Shown here one piece after another: positions 31,228-37,025 of a stretch of DNA of 37,025 nucleotides; position 1 is the first letter of the stretch, and each line of letters starts with the position of its first letter. Source of the DNA: Parcubacteria group bacterium GW2011_GWD2_42_14 (GTDB lineage Bacteria > Patescibacteriota > Minisyncoccia > Phycocordibacterales > UBA12088); assembly GCA_000998045.1 (NCBI GenBank), contig LCCS01000009.1, forward strand, positions 1 through 37,025, written 5' to 3'. Position numbers and translations under genes: made by a program. The notes below the pieces were generated by a model, which did no database searches, was not told the DNA's origin, and saw only the letters and a list, made by a program, of their open reading frames with translations.

Positions 31228-32904
31228 ATGACGCAAGATGAAGCATTCAAGGTTCTCATGATGGGAAAGAACGTGTTTCTTACGGGTGCTGCAGGGAGTG
31301 GTAAGACATACATTCTCAACCGATACATTCAATGGCTTCGAGAACGGGGAATTGAGCCAGCAGTCACTGCCTCTACTGGTATAGCTGCTACACATATTGG
31401 AGGACAAACAATTCATGCCTGGTCAGGAATTGGTATTAAAGATGAACTCTCTCCCTACGACTTAGACAGAATAGAACAAAACGAAAAATTGGTAAAACGT
31501 TTTCAGCGCACACATGTGCTCATTATCGATGAAGTGTCCATGTTAAGTGCTAATACGCTTACCATGGTCAACCAGTCCATTCAGGCAGGCCTGCAGACAT
31601 ACGAACCCTTTGGAGGCATGCAGGTAATTTTGTGTGGTGATTTTTTTCAGCTTCCTCCAGTGACAAGGGGTAGAGAGGAGGTTCAGTATGCATTTCAGAG
31701 TAAAACGTGGAACGAGCTCTCCTTGCACACATGTTACCTTACGGACCAGTATCGACAAAATGACACCGATCTTTTGGCTCTCCTCAATGCGATACGTGAG
31801 GGAAACGTCACAAGACCTCTACGAGCACTTGTCGAAAAAAGGATCGGGCACACCGTTCCTCAAGATATTCCACATTTATATACTCACAACGTAAATGTTG
31901 ATGAACTCAATACAAAACGTCTTGAAGCACTCTCGACACCCTCGCGTATATTTTTAATGAAGGGAAAGGGTAGTAAGAAGCGTGTGGAGATACTAAAAAA
32001 AGGATTGCTGGTCCCGGAGAAGCTTACGCTCAAGGTAGGTGCAGTAGTTATGTTCGTCAAAAATCATCCCCAAGGCTTGTACGTCAACGGCACACTTGGA
32101 ACCGTCACAGGATTCACTCAAAACCCACTCGTCAAAACACACAGTGGAGAAACCATAGAAACCGAGCCAGCGAGTTGGCAGATTGAGGATGGCGAGAAAG
32201 TTCTCGCCGAAGTTACACAAATACCTCTGAGACTCGCGTGGGCTGTAACAGTCCACAAGAGTCAAGGTCTGACACTGGATGCCGCATACATTGACCTAAC
32301 AAAAACCTTTGTCGGAGGACAAGGGTATGTAGCGCTCTCAAGGGTAAAGACATTTACGGGACTTTACCTTGAAGGTATCAACGATTGGGCGTACGCACGT
32401 CATCCAGCTGTTGCAGAGGCAAACGAGCGTTTTCTTGCCCACTCCACACGTACACAGTTGAGACTTCAGAAAACTCCTGTGGAGAGGATTAGAGAGGTCT
32501 CAAAAGAATTTATTTTTCGTGTAGGCGGACATGATCCGGACCCCACAAAGCCGACAAAAAAGCTCACGGTAAAAGAAAACATATCTACCTACGAGAAAAC
32601 CAAGCGTTTGTTAATTGAGGGAGCATCACTTGATACGATTGCAAAAAAACGAGAATTTACTCCTGAAACTATACTCTCACATATTGAAAAAATGCTAGAG
32701 AAGGGAAGTATCACCAAAAGTCATTTAGAACATGTACGAGACTGTTCAAGACTCTCTGATGCAAAATTTGCATCGATTGCACGAGCGTTTGCTAAGGAGA
32801 AAACATGGAATCTAACACCTGTGCGTACAACACTAAAAAATAAATACTCTTTTGATGAACTTCGATTTGCACGTTTGTTCTTGCGTCCATGGGGTAAGGA
32901 ATAA
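31228..32904 (+). CDS. PIF1-like helicase with C-terminal helix-turn-helix domain
   Basis: This 558-residue SF1B helicase is of the PIF1/RecD2-like type, acting 5' to 3' in characterised relatives and often on structured DNA. It shows Walker A GAAGSGKT (20-27), motif Ia ASTGIAATHIGGQTIHAWSGIG, Walker B IIDEVSML (99-106), GDFFQLPPV, YLTDQYRQ, and C-terminal motifs AVTVHKSQGLTLD and GQGYVALSRVK. After about residue 440 a helix-turn-helix resembling HTH_40 follows (KENISTYEKTKRLLIEGASLDTIAKKREFTPETILSHIEKM). Such tails occur on RecQ and some PIF1 proteins. TAAGCT ends 7 nt before the ATG. In a genome rich in palindromes, a role in resolving DNA structures is plausible but is inference. Confidence 0.92.
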   Translation: MTQDEAFKVLMMGKNVFLTGAAGSGKTYILNRYIQWLRERGIEPAVTASTGIAATHIGGQTIHAWSGIGIKDELSPYDLDRIEQNEKLVKRFQRTHVLIIDEVSMLSANTLTMVNQSIQAGLQTYEPFGGMQVILCGDFFQLPPVTRGREEVQYAFQSKTWNELSLHTCYLTDQYRQNDTDLLALLNAIREGNVTRPLRALVEKRIGHTVPQDIPHLYTHNVNVDELNTKRLEALSTPSRIFLMKGKGSKKRVEILKKGLLVPEKLTLKVGAVVMFVKNHPQGLYVNGTLGTVTGFTQNPLVKTHSGETIETEPASWQIEDGEKVLAEVTQIPLRLAWAVTVHKSQGLTLDAAYIDLTKTFVGGQGYVALSRVKTFTGLYLEGINDWAYARHPAVAEANERFLAHSTRTQLRLQKTPVERIREVSKEFIFRVGGHDPDPTKPTKKLTVKENISTYEKTKRLLIEGASLDTIAKKREFTPETILSHIEKMLEKGSITKSHLEHVRDCSRLSDAKFASIARAFAKEKTWNLTPVRTTLKNKYSFDELRFARLFLRPWGKE

Positions 32905-32940
32905 ATAAACTACATAAACAACACGTTTCTTTGTTCTTTA

Positions 32941-32978
32941 ATAAAAAGAGTCACAGCCGTCATCAAAGACGGCTGTGA
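32941..32978 (-). terminator. Terminator of the secreted-protein gene at 32991
   Basis: Perfect 11-bp arms TCACAGCCGTC (32951-32961) and its complement (32968-32978). On the minus strand it is followed by CTCTTTTTATT. It also lies 46 nt after the helicase stop codon, so it may act on both strands. Confidence 0.8.
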
Positions 32979-32990
32979 GATTAAAGAACG

Positions 32991-33842
32991 CTAGTACTTG
33001 CTGTTCTCAAGGGAAATCACCACAACGAACCAATTTCCTGCTTGATCTACAGTGCTCCCAACGAAGACAGTGCTGAATTCACGATAAGGCTGTTTACCAA
33101 AAATCACAGTATTATGCGGTACTCCCGCTATAGCGCTGTTGATGGCCATACCAAGATCTTTTCCATGGACACCGTCTACCTTTGCATAACTCGGGATACA
33201 TTCCTCCCCTTGTGTATCATAAGGGTCAGTATGAATATGAAATTCAAACGCGCGAGAAATGTACTTCGACCAATCTGGCAACATGTAACTACCGTTAAGC
33301 AGTTGCTGTCTGGATGATAACGAAAATTGTTGTGCTGTTTGAACCAGAGGATTATTTTTAATCCTAAGTTGTAATCTCCCTCCGTATGGTATTGGCAACA
33401 GCTCAATACCTCTATCTGTTGTAATACCTATCCCTCCCCATTCCGTAGGTGCGACATATCGGTTCTTCACGTCCGCATAATCATACTCAACCATGCTTGC
33501 AATATGTTCGACAAAGGATTTGTCGTATAACAACTGCTTATGAAGTTGAAAAACCAACGCAAGCATTGCTTCTGTCATCTTTTCAACCCCAGCTTGACCA
33601 ACAAATGTTTGTGGACTACGATGCATCCTCTTAAAATCACATGTGTTGGATTCTCCTTGAATTTTCGCAAGTATCTTGCGGTATGAAACTACATCCTTCT
33701 GTGTGAAATCTGGAGCAAAACGCAACTCCAACTGGGGGACGTATGTAACCTTTTCAGTAGTAGAATTGCTGGTAGTTGAGCTGGTCGGTAAAGGGTATAC
33801 ACAAACCCACAACACCATTACACAAATAGCACAGAATCTCAT
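32991..33842 (-). CDS. Secreted hypothetical protein
   Basis: This 283-residue protein has a hydrophobic N-terminal signal-like segment (about 3-20) followed by a Ser/Thr-rich stretch, so export is likely. The mature part is of unknown family. A segment near 197-225, FEFHIHTDPYDTQGEECIPSYAKVDG, faintly recalls the HxH...S...D pattern of JAMM/MPN domains, but the spacing is longer and the final Asp is two residues further than in the classical motif. AGGGAG about 9 nt upstream supports the ATG at 33842. It is a single-gene unit with its own terminator. Confidence 0.68.
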   Translation of the reverse strand: MRFCAICVMVLWVCVYPLPTSSTTSNSTTEKVTYVPQLELRFAPDFTQKDVVSYRKILAKIQGESNTCDFKRMHRSPQTFVGQAGVEKMTEAMLALVFQLHKQLLYDKSFVEHIASMVEYDYADVKNRYVAPTEWGGIGITTDRGIELLPIPYGGRLQLRIKNNPLVQTAQQFSLSSRQQLLNGSYMLPDWSKYISRAFEFHIHTDPYDTQGEECIPSYAKVDGVHGKDLGMAINSAIAGVPHNTVIFGKQPYREFSTVFVGSTVDQAGNWFVVVISLENSKY

Positions 33843-34055
33843 TTCTATTCTCCCTTTCTATTATTTTATGAAAATACAATGAATTTTTTAGTTTTCATCA
33901 CCTCTCTACATGTAGTAATATCACAAGTTGAAACAAATGTATACATCTAGCTGCATGACTAAAAAAACCTTTTTTGTTGACAACCTTCATACTTTGTGCA
34001 ATTCTTCAAAGTAGAGGAATATAGTAAGTACAAACATTCAGAAGAGGGGGGTGTC

Positions 34056-34619
34056 ATGCAATTAGAAACAACAGAAGGAAAGAAGACAGATCTACTATCT
34101 GGGCTTTACAACAAGGTAATCGAAACGCCACGAATAACCTTGCAACCAATATCTCGGGAGTTCATCCCTGATATTCACACGGGATACACTCATGAAGTCG
34201 CAAAATTTTTATACGCACAACCGTGCAAGAAGTATGCTGATACGGTTAGGCGTATAGAATTTGCAATTAAAGAGATGCTTGCAGGACGTCAATCCAATTT
34301 CCAAATTCGTGACAATGCAACAGGTAATTTTGTCGGGTGTGCAAATTTACAACACTCGAACAACAGACCCAAACCAGTATTCTGGTTATTGCCAGGGTGG
34401 CAAGGCCAAGGGTACGGCACTGAAGTATTCAAGGCATTGAAAACCTATACGACTCGCTACCTCAACTATGAATTTATGGTGGCCGTGGTTGCAGAAGAAA
34501 ACCTCCCGGGGATAAAAATTCTGGAAAAAATTGGGGCAAAAAAACTGCTCCACATAACCCTCAAGAAAAATGAGTTGGGGGTGCAACACGCCCTCAGAAC
34601 ATACCGCATGTACAAATAA
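34056..34619 (+). CDS. GNAT-family N-acetyltransferase
   Basis: This 187-residue acetyltransferase is of the GNAT fold, RimJ/RimL-like. The acetyl-CoA loop is in LLPGWQGQGYGTEVFKAL (pattern Q/R-x-x-G-x-G) near residues 108-125, and the C-terminal NLPGIKILEKIGAKK segment is typical of the family. The substrate is unknown. The start at 34056 follows a purine-rich GAGGGGGGTG ribosome-binding site; the frame continues to a GTG at 33996 without such a signal. TTGACA at 33977-33982 may be a -35 box. It is convergent with the U32 gene, with a shared hairpin between them. Confidence 0.85.
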   Translation: MQLETTEGKKTDLLSGLYNKVIETPRITLQPISREFIPDIHTGYTHEVAKFLYAQPCKKYADTVRRIEFAIKEMLAGRQSNFQIRDNATGNFVGCANLQHSNNRPKPVFWLLPGWQGQGYGTEVFKALKTYTTRYLNYEFMVAVVAEENLPGIKILEKIGAKKLLHITLKKNELGVQHALRTYRMYK

Positions 34620-34630
34620 CCTCTACCTTT

Positions 34631-34660
34631 GCGCCCTGACTCACATCAGGGCGCTTCATC
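34631..34660. terminator. Bidirectional terminator between the GNAT and U32 genes
   Basis: Perfect 9-bp arms GCGCCCTGA (34631-34639) and TCAGGGCGC (34646-34654) with a 6-nt loop lie between convergent genes; the flanks are only moderately T-rich. Confidence 0.7.
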
Positions 34661-34663
34661 AAT

Positions 34664-35923
34664 TTACTGTAAGTTTTTCGGGTTAGCACACTCAATCGGA
34701 TCAATTCGATACACCTCATCTGTTTTTCGCACTTCTCCTTCCACTTGTATTGCTACCAGTTCTCCTTGAGAGGCACTGGTCACTTTTTTATGTTCTATCT
34801 CCATTGAAGTAATGGAGACACGCACGATTCCTGTTTTTTCACCCTGCACATAAATCTCATCGCCCACCTTCAACTGCTCGTTACTCTGTATATGTACCTC
34901 AGCAACTCCTATCTTTTTGTAAACGTTGACAATCTTACCAATAAAAACCTTCCGTTCAGTACCTGCGTTACCATATTTATTTGTCCATTCGTTGAGAGGT
35001 TTCCCCATAAAAAATCCACTTGAAAAACCCCGAGTAAAGACGCGTTCTAAGTTTTTCATGTGTTTCTCTTTTAGCTCAGCAAGCTCTTTTTTATACTTCG
35101 CGGTTTCAGTCCTGTCTTTATTGTCCCATACAAAATCAACTACTTCGCGATAGACAGAAGTAACCTGAGCAACATACTCAGCACTTTTATTTCTTCCTTC
35201 AATTTTAAAACAATCAATCCCTGCAAAAACGAGCTCTTCTATAAACGGCAAAGTACAGATATCTTTTGGACTCAACACATAGTTCGGGCCAACCTCAAAT
35301 TCATACTGACCTTCAACGTCTCGTATCATATAGTTCCTCCTACAGGGTTGACGACACTCTCCACGATTCGCTGAATGACACGTAGTGAACTGAGACATGA
35401 AGCATCGTCCAGAAATGGAAACACACATTGCCCCGTGTATAAACACTTCTATTTCAATATCAGCTTTTTCCTTTATCTTCTTAATCTGTTCAAGATCGCA
35501 CTCACGTGCAAGCACAATACGTGAAATACCAAGCTCTTTATAAAAAAGGGCAGCTTCAGCATTTGCGACACTTGCCTGTGTACTTAGGTGTATAGGAAGT
35601 CCAATACTCTTAGCAATTTGGACCACAGAAAGATCCCAACATATTACAGCATCAACACCAGCCTTCAGAGACGCCTCTAGGACCCCACGGACCTCTTCCA
35701 GCTCTTCTTGGTACACTATTGTGTTGAGTGCCAGGTACACCTTTACTCCTGCCGCATGTGCTTTTTCTGTAATGAGTGGTATATCAAGAACGGTAAAATT
35801 TTTAGCAGTGACACGCATATTAAAACCTATCACACCAAAAAAAACGGCATCCGCTCCTGCATCAATTGCAGCAGTAAGGGACGTAAAATCTTGTATAGGA
35901 GAAAGTATTTCTGGTTTTTTCAT
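34664..35923 (-). CDS. Peptidase U32 family protein, probable tRNA hydroxylation factor (TrhP/YegQ-like)
   Basis: Despite the family name, the best studied U32 proteins (TrhP/YegQ, RlhA) take part in prephenate-dependent hydroxylation of tRNA or rRNA. This 419-residue protein has the TIM-barrel start (KKPEILSPIQDFTSLTAAIDAGADAVFFG), the U32 signature around EVFIHGAMCVSISGRCFMS and the Cys-rich cluster C..C..C..C (CHSANRGECRQPC) that binds Fe-S in homologues. FKIEGRNKS and a C-terminal beta-barrel domain follow. TrhP is preferred from length. The start at 35923 fits a TATATT box 7 nt upstream; an ATG two codons earlier exists. Confidence 0.9.
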   Translation of the reverse strand: MKKPEILSPIQDFTSLTAAIDAGADAVFFGVIGFNMRVTAKNFTVLDIPLITEKAHAAGVKVYLALNTIVYQEELEEVRGVLEASLKAGVDAVICWDLSVVQIAKSIGLPIHLSTQASVANAEAALFYKELGISRIVLARECDLEQIKKIKEKADIEIEVFIHGAMCVSISGRCFMSQFTTCHSANRGECRQPCRRNYMIRDVEGQYEFEVGPNYVLSPKDICTLPFIEELVFAGIDCFKIEGRNKSAEYVAQVTSVYREVVDFVWDNKDRTETAKYKKELAELKEKHMKNLERVFTRGFSSGFFMGKPLNEWTNKYGNAGTERKVFIGKIVNVYKKIGVAEVHIQSNEQLKVGDEIYVQGEKTGIVRVSITSMEIEHKKVTSASQGELVAIQVEGEVRKTDEVYRIDPIECANPKNLQ

Positions 35924-35930
35924 ACACATG

Positions 35931-35936
35931 AATATA
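35931..35936 (-). promoter_or_regulatory. Extended -10 box of the U32 gene, leaderless type
   Basis: On the minus strand TGC-TATATT ends 7 nt before the ATG at 35923. Confidence 0.55.
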
Positions 35937-36228
35937 GCACATTGCGATACGCGAGTCTGCTTGATTTTGTTTTACGCTATAATTCAAAAAATTTGGCATA
36001 AAATATACCGCCACATGGAAGCGACGGTATATTAGTATACCTAAGAGATGAAGATTCATCTCTAAAGAACATTGTAATGAAATCCACCACAAGAAATATC
36101 GAACAACAGTTCGTCTTTTTCAGAAAATTTCTGAGGGGGAAATACTACTCTGTGTATAATTATACCAAACCGTGTATCTGTATACAATGCACTACCCTTG
36201 TGAAAAACCACTTGATCTAAACTCTCTG
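35937..36228. other. Intergenic region with two small hairpins
   Basis: No gene is supported. There is a hairpin with 9-bp arms AATATACCG (36002-36010) and CGGTATATT (36025-36033), and a second with arms AGAGATGA (36044-36051) and TCATCTCT (36056-36063). The remainder is AT-rich. One of the hairpins may belong to the 3' side of the small minus-strand gene at 36229, although no convincing T run follows. Confidence 0.4.
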
Positions 36229-36432
36229 CTACTCGAAAGGGAGCCAACCGCCAAGATCAAGATCACCAGCCCTGTTACGCCCTTTTTTCAGAGATTTTTG
36301 AAATATTTGCGGCATACTCTTTCGCAACCATCTTACAAACACGTAGGCAATGCTCAAGATATGCCCAATTACGATTAACCACTTCCTTTTGCATTTTGTA
36401 TTCGGACGCAAAACAACATCATTTTCGTTCAT
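36229..36432 (-). CDS. Small hypothetical membrane protein
   Basis: This 67-residue protein has a short charged N-terminus (MNENDVVLRPNTKCKRK), one hydrophobic helix (WLIVIGHILSIAYVFV, about 18-33) and a basic C-terminal half. The start at 36432 is fixed by AAAGGAG 7 nt upstream; the frame is open to 36510 but has no ribosome-binding site there. The family is unknown. The strong Shine-Dalgarno sequence places it with the other accessory genes. Confidence 0.6.
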   Translation of the reverse strand: MNENDVVLRPNTKCKRKWLIVIGHILSIAYVFVRWLRKSMPQIFQKSLKKGRNRAGDLDLGGWLPFE

Positions 36433-36545
36433 TGGAACTCCTTTGTTGAATTTGAAAAGGTAAATACTTCGCCTGCTGAAGACTTTATAATTCAAAGACA
36501 TATAAGTCAACTCATATATTTTTAGGTTCGCACTTTATTAACACA

Positions 36546-36583
36546 AAAACACCCGCTTAACTTAATAAGCGGGTGTTTTGTTT
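36546..36583 (-). terminator. Terminator of the cold-shock gene
   Basis: Perfect 14-bp arms (36546-36559 and 36566-36579) contain ACCCGC, with T-rich sequence on either strand outside the stem. It lies 9 nt after the csp stop codon. Confidence 0.88.
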
Positions 36584-36591
36584 CTAAAATA

Positions 36592-36795
36592 TTAGATGCG
36601 GCTAACATTTACCGCTTGTGGTCCTTTCTGTCCTTCTGCAACTTCAAACTCAAGCTTATCTCCCTCTTTGAGGTCGCTAAACTGTACGTTTTGAAGTTCA
36701 TTTGCATGGAAGAATAGGTCCTTTTCTCCACCTTCAATCTTGATAAAGCCGAAGCCTTTACCATCCATGAGGCGCAAAATTGTTCCTTGTTGCAT
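36592..36795 (-). CDS. csp: Cold-shock domain protein (CspA family)
   Basis: This 67-residue single-strand RNA/DNA-binding protein is a five-stranded OB fold with RNP1 KGFGFI (13-18) and RNP2 DLFFHA (26-31). Length is normal. CspA-type proteins act as RNA chaperones and are often needed at low temperature. The start codon has no Shine-Dalgarno sequence. A good promoter at 36889-36918 predicts a leader of about 87 nt, as typical for csp mRNAs whose leaders sense temperature. That the leader does so here is inference. A strong terminator follows. Confidence 0.96.
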   Translation of the reverse strand: MQQGTILRLMDGKGFGFIKIEGGEKDLFFHANELQNVQFSDLKEGDKLEFEVAEGQKGPQAVNVSRI

Positions 36796-36888
36796 GTACT
36801 ATGAACTTATTTCCGATAAAACTTCAAATAAACAACCTTTAAATTTAAACTCGACTTGGTTCTACTCTCCAGGAGCTATTTGATTACT

Positions 36889-36918
36889 AATATAGTAAGT
36901 AATATACGCTATTGTCAA
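36889..36918 (-). promoter_or_regulatory. Sigma-70-type promoter of csp
   Basis: On the minus strand TTGACA (36918 to 36913) is followed by an 18-bp spacer and TATATT (36894 to 36889). Transcription should start near 36882. It is the only promoter in the window with a perfect -35 box and a good -10 box at proper spacing. Confidence 0.7.
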
Positions 36919-36969
36919 TAGTGTCTGGTAATGTGCACACACATATGGCGGATTTAGTAGAGTAGCTAA

Positions 36970-37025
36970 ATGACCGTCAAAATGAACGAAACAATCCAAA
37001 TGGAGCGATATCAGTGGATACTGCC
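36970..37025 (+). CDS. Start of a gene running off the right edge
   Basis: An open frame from the ATG at 36970 to the window end reads MTVKMNETIQMERYQWIL. TAGAGT at 36958-36963 ends 6 nt before the ATG, matching the leaderless arrangement of the core genes here. Only 18 codons are visible, so the product cannot be named. Confidence 0.4.
   Translation, partial: MTVKMNETIQMERYQWIL

Overview
This window looks like a chromosomal segment of a genome-reduced bacterium of the Patescibacteria (Candidate Phyla Radiation), most like a Parcubacteria-type lineage. That assignment is an inference, because there is no rRNA here to prove it. The supporting signs are compact or stripped-down versions of core proteins (TruB without a PUA domain, a 208-residue HolB without a zinc finger, a prolyl-tRNA synthetase without the editing insert), a YqeY/RmuC/CapA/U32-type gene set, and base composition of roughly 40-45% GC by eye. 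The standard genetic code fits: several genes end in TGA and no internal TGA needs to be read through.

Layout. 1-2500: a small tail-anchored hypothetical protein, a CaCA-type antiporter and truB. 2565-3300 (minus): a small charged protein and YqeY. 3301-3749: a long intergenic region packed with nested palindromes. 3750-7694: a P-type cation ATPase and RmuC. 7721-9369: a mobile-element scar, made of an IS4-family element with 30-bp terminal inverted repeats that was split by an IS200-type element and lost its catalytic centre, followed by a 40-codon relic resembling an IS110 transposase N-terminus. 9366-10405 (minus): radC and a coupled small gene. 10406-10842: another structured intergenic region. 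10843-18986: rplU, glmS, recR, dnaB, holB, two small accessory genes, frr and rseP. 19074-24281: proS followed by a cell-elongation cluster mreB-mreC-mreD-pbp2 with overlapping genes. 24381-28104: greA, an orphan ParB-like gene broken by a frameshift, and topA. 28173-32904: a CapA-like phosphoesterase, typA/bipA and a PIF1-like helicase with a C-terminal HTH. 32991-37025: a secreted hypothetical protein, a GNAT acetyltransferase, a U32-family protein (TrhP/YegQ-like), a small membrane protein, a cold-shock protein and the first codons of a further gene.

How the parts work together. Most genes are housekeeping: replication and repair (dnaB, holB, recR, radC, rmuC, topA, PIF1-like helicase), translation and RNA modification (truB, rplU, frr, proS, typA, U32), transcription (greA), and the envelope (glmS for amino-sugar supply; mreBCD and PBP2 for rod-shape wall synthesis; RseP for membrane proteolysis).

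Two features stand out. First, at least ten genes have a -10 hexamer ending only 6-9 nt before the start codon, which predicts leaderless mRNAs, whereas perfect Shine-Dalgarno sequences occur mainly in front of small accessory genes. Second, the intergenic DNA carries several families of palindromic elements: hairpins and three-way-junction structures bordered by CAAGYCC, a terminal-inverted-repeat element present in two copies, and AAAGTT-rich inverted elements. No tRNA, rRNA or CRISPR array was seen.
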